NCBI GenBank assembly: GCA_963693635.1
Contig: CAVOBC010000020.1
Span: 1-24,861 of the forward strand
Direction: 5' to 3'
DNA: 24,861 nt
Origin: CAVOBC01 sp963693635
GTDB lineage: Bacteria > Pseudomonadota > Gammaproteobacteria > Pseudomonadales > Azotimanducaceae
The translations under genes were made by a program, and so were the position numbers. Positions 1 through 7,380 of this stretch are shown here, one piece after another. Under the pieces are notes generated by a model. That model saw only the letters and a list, made by a program, of their open reading frames with translations. It was not told the origin of the DNA and did no database searches. The stretch's first letter is position 1; every line of letters begins with the position of its first letter.

Positions 1-270
1 TGGCTGGCAAAACGTCCTCGCTATCATATCCACTTCACGCCAACTTACGCGTCATGGCTCAATCAGGTGGAACGCTGGTTCGGCATCATCACTCAGCAAG
101 CTATACGCCGGGGTTCGTTTTCATCCGCCCGAAAACTGACCCAGAAGATCAACCAGTTCGTCGACAACTACAACGCCAAATCATCTCCATTCGTCTGGCC
201 TGCTACGGTTGACTCGATCTTGGCTAAGATCGAAAAGATATGCACCGTCTTTTCTGGGACATCACACTAG
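1..270 (+). mobile_element. IS630-family transposase, C-terminal fragment (cut by window edge)
   Basis: The frame is open from the first base and stops at TAG 268-270. It encodes the last 89 residues of an IS630/Tc1-type DDE transposase. Visible hallmarks are the block HFTPTYASWLNQVERWF, in which the E of NQVERWF is the third catalytic acidic residue, followed by the basic helix RRGSF and the family's usual close ending in SGTSH. The rest of the gene, including the two catalytic Asp residues, lies left of the window, so completeness cannot be judged. IS630 elements insert at TA dinucleotides. The TA at 277-278, just after the stop, is a plausible right boundary, but the partner inverted repeat is outside the window. 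The neighbouring minus-strand gene ends at 272, so this IS abuts its 3' end. Confidence 0.88.
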
Positions 271-271
271 C

Positions 272-1288
272 TTAAGTATGGGCAATGACTTCCCGCGCGA
301 ACGCGGTCATGTACTCGGCGGGCGCCGCTCGGCCGCCGACGGACACAGGGTGAGGGATGATGACCTGCGCCGCTGGCCAACGGGCAGTGAGATCATGAAA
401 CTGGTCGCGCACCGCTGACCAGGACCCGGAGACACAAAAAGCGTCGGCGGTTGCCTCGTTCAGGTCGCTCACAAGCTCCCCCGCCGCCGCGAGATCTGAT
501 GCGTGATGGAAATCTGGCCACACTTCACCTTGCAATTCTGCAAGGTCCCTGCTATCCCAGACGAGTCCGGCCGTCGCCAGCAGGGACGGCGAGTATTCGG
601 CATAGCCGGCCGCCATCGAGCGTTTGATGAGGGCGACTTTGGACGGGTCGTCGCTAATCACGGTGTGGAAGATAAGGCCGATGGCAACATCAACTGCGTC
701 CCGTCCGGCCGCCTCAGCGCCAGCTTGCACGTGTTCGATAGCGGTGCCGATGTTGCGGGGATGGGTACCCACCCGAATGAACACGCCGTCTGCGACCCGG
801 CCGGCGGTCTCAAGCGTGCGCGGACCCTGGGCAGCAACCCAGATTGGCACATCGCGGCGGTGCGCCAGTCGCGGTGCCCGCTGCGCGTCAACGTTGACCG
901 GTGTCCCGCGCAGAAGGGCGTGGATGGTGTCGATCGACTCGCCAAGAGCCCTGACCGTCGCGGGCTTTTCAGCCATCAATCGTACGGCGGTGTCGCCGAT
1001 GCCGAGTCCAAGGACGGTCCGTGACGGGGCCAACTCCTCAACGGTTGCAATGGAACCTGCGATTGTGGCCGGGTGCCGCATTACGGGATTTTCGATCAGG
1101 GGCCCCAATCTTAGCGTTCGGGTCTGGAGCGCAGCGGCGGCAAGCATCACGTACGGATCGCGAACCAGAAGCGGTGAAGACGGAATGAAACCGTATTGCC
1201 AGCCGAGTGATTCGGCGAGTTGCGCACTCGCGGCGAAATTGGCGACGCTCCCGAGGTCCAGCCGGTTGAGACCGAAGGCAGGCGTCAT
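272..1288 (-). CDS. LLM-class (luciferase-like) flavin-dependent oxidoreductase
   Basis: The 338-aa protein has the bacterial luciferase-like TIM-barrel pattern of the LLM/Mer-like group, whose members use FMN or F420. An N-terminal strand and helix (AESLGWQYGFIPSSPLLVRDPY) is followed by the conserved LGPLIENPVMRHPATIA segment, then VLGLGIGDTAVR, VPIWVAAQGPRTLETAG and GRVADGVFIRVG. These segments usually form the flavin-binding face. The substrate cannot be told from sequence. I start at ATG 1286-1288 because homology begins there. The longer open frame to 1663 only adds Arg/Pro-rich residues read out of frame through the upstream gene. This ATG overlaps the TGA of the upstream 107-aa gene (ATGA), so the two are probably translated together. 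The TAA stop (272-274) lies in DNA that looks like the IS630 end, so the last residues may not be native. Confidence 0.85.
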   Translation of the reverse strand: MTPAFGLNRLDLGSVANFAASAQLAESLGWQYGFIPSSPLLVRDPYVMLAAAALQTRTLRLGPLIENPVMRHPATIAGSIATVEELAPSRTVLGLGIGDTAVRLMAEKPATVRALGESIDTIHALLRGTPVNVDAQRAPRLAHRRDVPIWVAAQGPRTLETAGRVADGVFIRVGTHPRNIGTAIEHVQAGAEAAGRDAVDVAIGLIFHTVISDDPSKVALIKRSMAAGYAEYSPSLLATAGLVWDSRDLAELQGEVWPDFHHASDLAAAGELVSDLNEATADAFCVSGSWSAVRDQFHDLTARWPAAQVIIPHPVSVGGRAAPAEYMTAFAREVIAHT

Positions 1289-1608
1289 TGGTCGAATTGG
1301 ACCGTTTCTTCGACCACGACCTGCTTGTTGGCGATCAGGCTGGCGGTTGCCTTGCCGTCCCGGTAGATAACGACACCCTCGATGAATTCGTGCCACTCGT
1401 AGCCGGTTTGCACAGTTGTCGTGACGCGGAGCGTAATCGGCACCTCGTCGGTTGCCACCGTATCGCGGGCAACGCCGTTGATGTACAGCGAGGCCCGGGG
1501 TGGGTATTGGTATTCCAGTCGCAGGTTCGCGCCGAGGTGTGATTGTGTGAGTTGGCGGGTTGGCAAATCTCTCTCCGTTTCTTGCAGTTCTCTGGTGCCT
1601 TTGCCCAT
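1285..1608 (-). CDS. hypothetical 107-aa protein, coupled to the LLM oxidoreductase
   Basis: I do not recognise the family. The protein is mostly predicted beta-strand (LRLEYQYPPRASLYING, EVPITLRVTTTVQTGY, EGVVIYRDGKATASLI, KQVVVEETVQF). It has no signal peptide or membrane segment. Its TGA overlaps the ATG of the LLM oxidoreductase gene by four bases (ATGA), a classic coupling arrangement that argues it is a real gene and works with that enzyme. The ATG at 1608 lacks a clear Shine-Dalgarno sequence. An in-frame TTG at 1566 is preceded by GGAGAGAG and would give a 93-aa product starting at LPTRQLTQSHLG, so the true start is open. Confidence 0.6.
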   Translation of the reverse strand: MGKGTRELQETERDLPTRQLTQSHLGANLRLEYQYPPRASLYINGVARDTVATDEVPITLRVTTTVQTGYEWHEFIEGVVIYRDGKATASLIANKQVVVEETVQFDQ

Positions 1609-1759
1609 GGACAGCGCGTGTGCGATACGCGGCAGATCGTCCCCTGTTGCTGATTGGCCTCACGCGGGCATTAATGGCTTAACGCAGCGCGAGCCTACGC
1701 CGGCGAGCTTATCGAAGTCGCCTCCAAGCAGCAATTTGCATGGCAGGCGCGCGGCTGTC

Positions 1760-1787
1760 TTGCGTCTGTTCCGGATGCGTTTATGAT
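1760..1787 (+). promoter_or_regulatory. candidate sigma-70 promoter for the 56-aa gene
   Basis: TTGCGT (1760-1765) and TATGAT (1782-1787, five of six matches to TATAAT) are separated by 16 bases. Transcription would start near 1794, giving a leader of about 77 bases before the ATG at 1871. The -35 is weak and the call rests on pattern alone. Confidence 0.4.
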
Positions 1788-1870
1788 GCGGCGCAATCCA
1801 TCAGCCGACGTGCGGTGCGACTTCGCACGGGATCTCGACCCCGCTGTTCCAACTCAGATGAGGAGAAATC

Positions 1871-2041
1871 ATGAGTCAAATTGACGATGCTAAATCCAAC
1901 GCACAGCGCATTCGCAAGGGCCTTCGTCAGATGGGCGCTGACCGGGCGGTTGCCCTCTCGGTCCACAAGACCAGGGAACTGATTGCGGAACTGGAAAAGC
2001 AGGCAGATGAACTGCTTGAACAGCTCGAAAAGATTAGCTAG
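1871..2041 (+). CDS. small helical protein, 56 aa
   Basis: ATG 1871 is preceded by AGGAG (1861-1865) with a five-base spacer, one of the best ribosome binding sites in the window, and the frame ends at TAG 2039-2041. The protein begins MSQIDDAKSNAQRIRKGLRQ and ends in a strongly amphipathic, Glu/Leu-rich stretch (TRELIAELEKQADELLEQLE, about residues 35-54), so it is probably helical and perhaps coiled-coil. There is no signal peptide, membrane segment or cysteine. I cannot assign a family. It is followed 126 bases later by the TauD-type dioxygenase on the same strand, but no function can be inferred from that. It is easily missed because it is shorter than common ORF cut-offs. Confidence 0.72.
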   Translation: MSQIDDAKSNAQRIRKGLRQMGADRAVALSVHKTRELIAELEKQADELLEQLEKIS

Positions 2042-2167
2042 TTCCTGTCACGGCAGACTGGCGTCGCTTCTCTGACAAGCGCAAACGATCGGGTTGAAAG
2101 CCATGTGTTGATCGTCTGAGAGAGTGGCCGGGGCGAAGCGCGGAGTGACCTTGTTTAGCAAGTCGAT

Positions 2168-3040
2168 ATGGCTGTGAGTCGCATGATAACAATCGACCCT
2201 GTCGCCGGTGCGGTCGGCGCTGAAATCTCAGGCCTCAAGCTGGACGAACCCTTGGATGGTGCATCGCTTGCGGTGCTGCAGCGGGCGTTGCTCGACTATG
2301 AGGTCTTGTTTTTCCGCGACCAGGCATTGTCGCCTGCAGGTCATCTGGCGTTGGCTGCACATTTCGGTGATGCCGAGTTGCATGGGGCGTACCCGCACGT
2401 TGACGGGCATCCTGCGCTCACGATTCTTGAAAACGACCACGACCACCCGCCGGACATCGATCGATGGCACTCTGATATAACGTTTCGGGTGCGGCCACCG
2501 CTGGGATCCATCTTGCATGGTGTTGCTATCCCGGAGCGGGGCGGCGACACGCTATTTGCTTCGATGTCAGCCGCTTTTGACGGGCTGTCTGACCGGATGC
2601 AGCAGTTGCTGTCGGGTCTCTTTGCAGAGCACGACTTCAGCTTTGGCTTCAAAGAGAGCCTCGCAGCGCCGGGTGGACGCGGACGCCTCGCACGCATGGT
2701 GGAGGCGAACCCGCCTGTGCGGCACCCGATCGTCCGCATTCACTCCGAGTCTGGCAAGCGGGGTCTCTTTGTCAATCCAACGTTCACGTCATCGATCTGC
2801 GGGATGAAGCCGCGAGAGAGTGCGGCACTGCTGCGACTTTTGTTCGAGCATATGACGGAGCCGGAGTATCTGTGCCGATTCCGCTGGCGGGTCAACTCGG
2901 TCGCGTTTTGGGACAACCGGATTACCCAGCATCGCCCCGTCAACGACTACTGGCCAGCGCATCGACGCATGCAGCGCGTGACGATCTCGGACCCATGTGT
3001 GCCGACGGGCGAGTCCGCACGGTCGCCAGCGGTCAGTTGA
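2168..3040 (+). CDS. TauD/TfdA-family Fe(II)/2-oxoglutarate-dependent dioxygenase
   Basis: This family couples 2-oxoglutarate decarboxylation to hydroxylation of a small organic substrate, such as a sulfonate, phenoxy acid or quaternary amine. In the 290-aa protein the iron ligands are visible as WHSDITF (H101, D103) and TQHRPVNDYW (H255), with R266/R267 just after as the usual 2-oxoglutarate carboxylate binder. The N-terminal VGAEISGLKLDEPL and VLFFRDQALSP blocks are typical, and the length is normal. The start is ATG 2168; a second in-frame ATG at 2183 (M6) is also possible, and neither has a strong ribosome binding site. No sulfonate or alkyl-compound transporter lies next to it, so the substrate is unknown and a taurine assignment would be unsupported. 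It converges with purF, with 145 bases between the stops. Confidence 0.88.
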   Translation: MAVSRMITIDPVAGAVGAEISGLKLDEPLDGASLAVLQRALLDYEVLFFRDQALSPAGHLALAAHFGDAELHGAYPHVDGHPALTILENDHDHPPDIDRWHSDITFRVRPPLGSILHGVAIPERGGDTLFASMSAAFDGLSDRMQQLLSGLFAEHDFSFGFKESLAAPGGRGRLARMVEANPPVRHPIVRIHSESGKRGLFVNPTFTSSICGMKPRESAALLRLLFEHMTEPEYLCRFRWRVNSVAFWDNRITQHRPVNDYWPAHRRMQRVTISDPCVPTGESARSPAVS

Positions 3041-3185
3041 AAGATTTCACATTGATATCGCGGCATCACGGCAGCATATCTATTGCGGCCACGGCGGCGC
3101 GGTTCTGAGAACATCGTCCGCGCTGCGGAGAACGCCCAAGCCGTCTCACACGATTGGGTCGTGGGATATCGACAGCCGGGTTTCT

Positions 3186-4643
3186 TTAATTCTTGCCTGA
3201 GACCAGATGCAGACGATTCAGGTGCTTGTGATCGTCGCTCTCCGGTGCGACGGGGTAGTCACCTGTAAAGCAGGCATCGCAATACTGAGGGGTCGTCGCA
3301 TTCCGTCCGGTTTCGCCGACAGCGGCATAGAGTTCAGTGATATCGAGAAATGCCAGTGAATCCACGTTCAAGTGTAGTCGCATGGACTCGAGGCTGCGGT
3401 CTGTTGCCAGTAGTTCGGATGGCGTTGGCGTGTCTACGCCGTAGTGGCAACTGGCGATCCACTCGGGACATGAAATACGAACGTGTACCTCCGCGGCCCC
3501 CGCATCGCGGATCATCTGCGCAACCTTTTTGAGGGTTGTACCCCGCACCAGAGAGTCATCAACCAGAACAACGCGTTTGCCCTGAATCACCGCACGGTTG
3601 GCGTTGTGTTTCAGGCGTACGCCCAGATGCCGGATCTCGTCCGTTGGCTCGATGAAGGTGCGCCCGACATAGTGGTTGCGGATGATGCCGAGTTCAAACG
3701 GGATGCCGCTTTGTTCCGAGAAGCCGAGCGCGGCGGGAACACCCGAGTCCGGCACCGGAACGACCACGTCCACATCGCAGGGGGCCGCCTGGGCGAGATT
3801 CCGTCCCATCCGCTTGCGTGCCTCATAGACGTGGATGCCGTTGATGAAGCTGTCCGGGCGTGAGAAGTAGACGTACTCGAAGATGCAAAAGCGCGGTGAG
3901 ACCTCAGCAAACGGCTTGAGCGACTTCAGACCATCGGTCGTGATGATCACGATCTCGCCGGGTTCCACATCCCTGACGAAGTCCGCGCCGATGATATCGA
4001 GCGCGCAGGTTTCTGACGCCAGGATCCACGCATCGTCCAGTCGACCCAAAACGAGAGGTCTGACCCCATGCGGGTCGCGAACGCCGATCATTGCGTCCTG
4101 GGTCAGCATGACCATCGACCAGGCACCACGGATCTGCTGTAACGCGTCAATCAGCTTGTCCTCCAGGGTCTCCTTCTCGCTAACGGCTACGAGGTGGATG
4201 ATGACCTCGGTATCCATCGACGTGCGGAAGATGCTGCCGTGCTTGACCAGTTTCTTCTGCAGTCCGCCGTAGTTGGTGAGGTTGCCATTGTGCGCAAGGG
4301 CGAGTCCGCCGTTGGCAAGTTCAGCGAAGATAGGCTGAATGTTGCTGTAGTCCTGCTTGTTGCCTGAGGTCGAATACCGGTTGTGTCCGATCGCACAACG
4401 GCCTTGCAGATGTTCGAGAACTTCAGGATTGTTGAACTGATCACCCACCCGCCCGAACGCGACACGCTGGTAGAAGTCCGCACCGTCGGTTGAGGCGATG
4501 CCGGAGGCTTCGACGCCGCGGTGTTGAAGCGCATGCAGGCCGAGGACGCAGTGGGCAGCGGCATCAGTTGCATTGAAGACGCCAAACACGGCGCATTTGT
4601 CCTGCGGCTTGCTGGGGTCGGCAAGCGCGGCGTGATCACTCAT
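3186..4643 (-). CDS. purF: amidophosphoribosyltransferase (PurF), [4Fe-4S] type
   Basis: PurF makes 5-phosphoribosylamine from PRPP and glutamine, the first committed step of purine synthesis. The 485-aa protein has a 16-residue propeptide before the nucleophile C17 (KCAVFGVF), then the Ntn glutaminase domain (HALQHRGVEASGIAS, GHNRYSTSG, LAHNGNL). The phosphoribosyltransferase domain follows, with the PRPP loop VVLVDDSLVRGTT (about 358-370). C253 (FCIFEYVYF), C399 (SCHYGVDTP), C455 and C458 (YCDACF) keep almost the spacing of the four iron-sulfur ligands of the Bacillus subtilis enzyme. This is therefore the cluster-containing, propeptide-processed type and not the E. coli type. GGAG lies seven bases before the ATG. 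No cvpA or folC neighbour is present; the upstream gene is an alpha/beta hydrolase 67 bases away on the same strand. Confidence 0.96.
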   Translation of the reverse strand: MSDHAALADPSKPQDKCAVFGVFNATDAAAHCVLGLHALQHRGVEASGIASTDGADFYQRVAFGRVGDQFNNPEVLEHLQGRCAIGHNRYSTSGNKQDYSNIQPIFAELANGGLALAHNGNLTNYGGLQKKLVKHGSIFRTSMDTEVIIHLVAVSEKETLEDKLIDALQQIRGAWSMVMLTQDAMIGVRDPHGVRPLVLGRLDDAWILASETCALDIIGADFVRDVEPGEIVIITTDGLKSLKPFAEVSPRFCIFEYVYFSRPDSFINGIHVYEARKRMGRNLAQAAPCDVDVVVPVPDSGVPAALGFSEQSGIPFELGIIRNHYVGRTFIEPTDEIRHLGVRLKHNANRAVIQGKRVVLVDDSLVRGTTLKKVAQMIRDAGAAEVHVRISCPEWIASCHYGVDTPTPSELLATDRSLESMRLHLNVDSLAFLDITELYAAVGETGRNATTPQYCDACFTGDYPVAPESDDHKHLNRLHLVSGKN

Positions 4644-4710
4644 TTGACGTCTCCGGTGGCGAATTATCGACGGATAGTCGACGTTGGGATCAGCGGGAAA
4701 ATTGTACGGC

Positions 4711-5718
4711 CTATTCGGTCCGGATGGCAGCGTTCGATGGGCTTATCTGCCCTGACTCATTGGGACGGTGGGCGCTTTGGATGGGGGTCTCCTCCCGGAG
4801 CGACGAAAGGACGCCCCGCAGCGCTTGAACGAAAGCAATCGGCTGGTCCAGAAAGACATGGTGGCACGCGTCGGGGACGGAAATTGTCCTGGCGGTGGTG
4901 CCGGCGTGGATGGTGGCTCGATCTTGCTCCGCGAGGAGTGCCTTGATCGCGGGCAGTCGGTCCGCTTGAAAGAAACGTGAATTCTCGCCATAGACCAGCC
5001 GCACCGGGCAAGTCAGCCGACGGATCATGGTCACCGCGTCGGGCAGAGACAGGTCGTCCCTCATCCGCGCAAACATTGTCTGGTCGGCTTTGAAGACAGC
5101 CCCCTCGTCAGTCATTCGCACCGAATGGCGGGCGATGTACTCAATGATGAACGGATGGGAGATCGGTTGTGGCGGCCGCAGCCGAAATCGTCTGATTGCG
5201 TCGTCGACGGCCGAGTAATACCGGGTCCGCGATCGTGGCATTGGCGGTGGTGGCCGAGCTCCCTGCGATGAAATGATCGAGTCTACAAGGACGAGGCCGG
5301 CGAGATGGCTGCGGGCGTCGGCCTCGTCCCCCGATCGGAAGGCTGCGACGCGTGCCATGGCACCGCCGAAACTGTGCCCGACAACAATCGGTCGGAACGC
5401 GCCACGGGCCTCAATTCTCGCAACGGCCAGAATCTCGCTTGCAAAGCTCTGGCTACTGTAGTGCTCGCGATGGTCACTGTCGCCGGCGCCGGCGAGGTCC
5501 AGCGCGACGACGTGCCAGTCGTCGGCCAGCCAGGGTGCGATGAAGTCCCACCAGCGACTATGCGCTGCATAGCCATGAACCAGCACGACTAACGGCAGAC
5601 CCTCGCTGCCCCAGGATTGGTACGCGATCCGCGTGCCGTCCAGCGTCATCTCGCGCTGCGCGCCTTCCCGGGCAATGGCGCTCGAGAACCAGGCTTGCGT
5701 TTCGCGGCTCGCTGTCAT
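4711..5718 (-). CDS. alpha/beta-fold hydrolase
   Basis: This is a 335-aa serine hydrolase of the epoxide-hydrolase/lactonase-like alpha/beta group. The oxyanion region LVVLVHGYAAHSRWWDFIAPWL is followed by VVALDLAGAGDSDH, the nucleophile elbow GHSFGG (S116), and the C-terminal catalytic His in DACHHVFLDQP (H286 or H287). The usual acid after strand 6 is not obvious: the site reads VYGENSRFF, so the acid is E245 or is supplied elsewhere. I chose ATG 5716-5718 because MTASRETQAWFSSAI matches the family's N-terminal helix; the open frame extends 25 codons further but without homology. The C-terminal 25 residues are polar and look disordered. It probably shares a transcript with purF. The substrate is unknown. 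Confidence 0.82.
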   Translation of the reverse strand: MTASRETQAWFSSAIAREGAQREMTLDGTRIAYQSWGSEGLPLVVLVHGYAAHSRWWDFIAPWLADDWHVVALDLAGAGDSDHREHYSSQSFASEILAVARIEARGAFRPIVVGHSFGGAMARVAAFRSGDEADARSHLAGLVLVDSIISSQGARPPPPMPRSRTRYYSAVDDAIRRFRLRPPQPISHPFIIEYIARHSVRMTDEGAVFKADQTMFARMRDDLSLPDAVTMIRRLTCPVRLVYGENSRFFQADRLPAIKALLAEQDRATIHAGTTARTISVPDACHHVFLDQPIAFVQALRGVLSSLREETPIQSAHRPNESGQISPSNAAIRTE

Positions 5719-5849
5719 GCCGGGAGTATACCGGCTTCGGCTGGGGGGCGAGGCGCACCAATGTGGCTCGGCCTCCGGGATTGCGTGGTCCAAAGTGGTG
5801 CGCAGTCCTCATTGCTCGGCTCGCGCTACTTCCCGATGCCGGCGTAACC

Positions 5850-5950
5850 AGTTCCGATCCCAAGAATTGTCATCCTGACAATTCTTGGGATCGGTTTGTA
5901 AGCAAACCTTGCATTTTCCTGCAGAAAATGGGGGTTCGTCCCTGCACTGG
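5850..5950 (+). repeat. two-hairpin dispersed repeat, copy 1
   Basis: The first hairpin is perfect: a 19-base arm at 5854-5872 (starts CCGATCCCAAG, ends TTGTCA), loop TCC, and the complementary arm 5876-5894. It is followed by a second stem GGTTTG (5893-5898) / CAAACC (5903-5908) with a four-base loop. The sequence then runs through CCTGCAGAA and GTT(C)...TCCCT blocks to about 5950. The same succession of elements recurs at 10109-10219 in the same orientation. A repeat family, a paired regulator-binding site or an RNA element would all fit. Confidence 0.75.
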
Positions 5951-5976
5951 CTAGTTGATTCAAAGCGCGAGTATGT

Positions 5977-5999
5977 CGTTGGCACAGGATGTGCCAACG
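5977..5999. promoter_or_regulatory. perfect 10-bp palindrome upstream of amt; possible sigma-54 element
   Basis: CGTTGGCACA (5977-5986), loop GGA, and the exact reverse complement at 5990-5999. The sequence also contains TGGCAC followed by a GG-N10-GC spacing, the skeleton of a -24/-12 sigma-54 promoter. That would suit a nitrogen-regulated amt gene, but the -12 half (GTGCC) is imperfect. A protein operator or RNA hairpin is as likely. Confidence 0.45.
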
Positions 6000-6132
6000 T
6001 CGTGCAGGAAGACGCAGAACGTGTAGAAAGCACGGTGATAGCCGCGGGATGGGTTCGTTGCTTGCACCGTTCCTCGCAGTTTCTGCTCCAGAACGGGTGG
6101 ACAATAAAATCAGTGATCCCAGGAGGACGTAA

Positions 6133-7236
6133 ATGTTCAATGTGAAGAGTCGGGCTGGGCTACTTGGGTTGTGCCTCTTGGCCGTTCCCGGGGTGGCGCT
6201 CGCGGATGAGCTCAATTCCGTCGACACCGCGTGGATGATCGTGGCAACAGCGCTCGTGTTGTTTATGACCATACCGGGTTTGTCGTTGTTGTGGGGAACG
6301 ATTCCGGAATCGGTCTTTGTGACCTTCCAGATGACCTTCGCCATCATCACGCCTGCATTGATGGTCGGCGCGTTTGCAGAGCGAATGAAGTTCTCTGCAA
6401 TGCTGATATTCATGAGCTTGTGGCTGATTCTGTGCTAAGCACCCGTTTGTCACTGGGTCTGGGGCGGCGGTTGGTTGAGCGAATTCGGCATTCTCGACTT
6501 TGCGGGCGGCACGGTCGTCCACATCAATGCCGGCGTCGCCGGACTGGTCGCCGCGATTGTGGTCGGCAAGCGCAACGGCTTCCCGACGACCCATATGCCA
6601 CCTCACAATCTTGGACTGACCGTGGTTGGGGCCTCAATGCTATGGGTTGGTTGGTTCGGCATTAACGCCGGGAGCGAACTCGCGGCGGACGGTGTCGCGG
6701 GCAAGGCGATGGCAGTGACTCAACTCGCGGCGGCGGCGCTTAGCTGGATGTTCTGCGAATGGATCCGTCACGGCAAGCCGAGCGTCCTGGGTCTCGCGTC
6801 GGGTGCGGTTGGTGGGCTTGTAGCGATCACACCGGCATGCGGTTCCGTTGGCCCGATGGGCGCGATCGTTCTTGGGCTGGTTGCAGGCGCCGGGTGTTTC
6901 TTTGCAGCCACCTCGCTCAAACGCGTGTTCGGTTATGACGACTCACTCGATGTCTTTGGTGTCCACGCCGTTGGTGGCATCATCGGCGCGCTGGGTGTGG
7001 GCATTCTTTGCGCGACCCAGTTTGGTGGGGCGGGCTTCGGCGATGGTAACGAAGGCATTGGCGACTAGGTCGTTGCCCAGGCAATCGGGATCATTGCTAC
7101 GCTCGTTTACACAGGTTCGGTCAGCTTCTTGCTGCTGAAGTTGATCGATATGGTCATGGGGCTGCGCGTCGAGGAAGACGACGAGGCGCAGGGTCTTGAT
7201 CTCGCGCTCCGCGACGAGCGTGGTTACATTCTCTGA
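6133..7236 (+). pseudogene. amt: ammonium transporter (Amt family), decayed
   Basis: One reading frame encodes an Amt channel, but it is broken three times. The N-terminal signal peptide (MFNVKSRAGLLGLCLLAVPG) and first helix (DTAWMIVATALVLFMTIPGLSLLWG) join directly to TIPESVFVTFQMTFAIITPAL, so roughly 60 residues covering the second helix and following loop are missing compared with AmtB. TAA at 6436-6438 stands where the family has Tyr (ILC-stop-APVCHWVWGGGWL). TAG at 7066-7068 stands where it has Gln (GIGD-stop-VVAQAIGI). The remaining segments keep key residues: VWGGGW, both pore histidines (VVHINAGVAGL, DVFGVHAVGG) and WVGWFGINAGS. AGGAGG lies six bases before the ATG and a terminator follows the final TGA. 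No glnK neighbours it. Read-through of two stops plus the deletion makes function very unlikely. Confidence 0.9.
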
Positions 7237-7252
7237 CGGTCCGGAAAGAAAC

Positions 7253-7281
7253 AAAAAGGGTGCCTTGGGCACCCTTTTTTT
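7253..7281. terminator. bidirectional intrinsic terminator between amt and argE
   Basis: Stem GGGTGCC (7258-7264), loop TTG, stem GGCACCC (7268-7274), followed by seven T (7275-7281) and preceded by a run of A (7253-7257). Because amt and argE converge here, the A-run gives the minus strand its own T-tract and the hairpin can end both transcripts. Confidence 0.9.
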
Positions 7282-7380
7282 GCTTCAGACGGCTTGCTTC
7301 ATACAACTTTCTAAGGGGGATGACTTGCCCGGGGACGTCCTGGACCTCTAACGGCCGCCATCGAGCAGCGGAGTATCAGG

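Larger units (their letters stand above)
5719..6132. other. 414-base intergenic region with repeat, palindrome and amt leader
   Basis: This divergent region separates the hydrolase (minus) from the amt pseudogene (plus). It holds repeat copy 1 (5850-5950), a perfect palindrome (5977-5999) and the strong amt ribosome binding site AGGAGG (6121-6126). I see no gene in it. Small open frames across 5760-6030 run through the palindromes and lack ribosome binding sites. Confidence 0.7.

Noticed and set aside
624..1370. 248-codon plus-strand open frame
   Set aside because: Antisense to the LLM oxidoreductase, composed of Ala/Arg/Ser-rich residues with no motif.
2168..3040. Naming the dioxygenase tauD
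   Set aside because: Iron-ligand motifs define only the broad family; no taurine or sulfonate transport genes are adjacent to justify a specific name.
6436..7068. Stop-codon read-through or recoding in amt
   Set aside because: Two different stop codons replaced different amino acids and a transmembrane segment is deleted as well; other genes in the window use TAA, TAG and TGA as normal stops, so a changed code is not supported.
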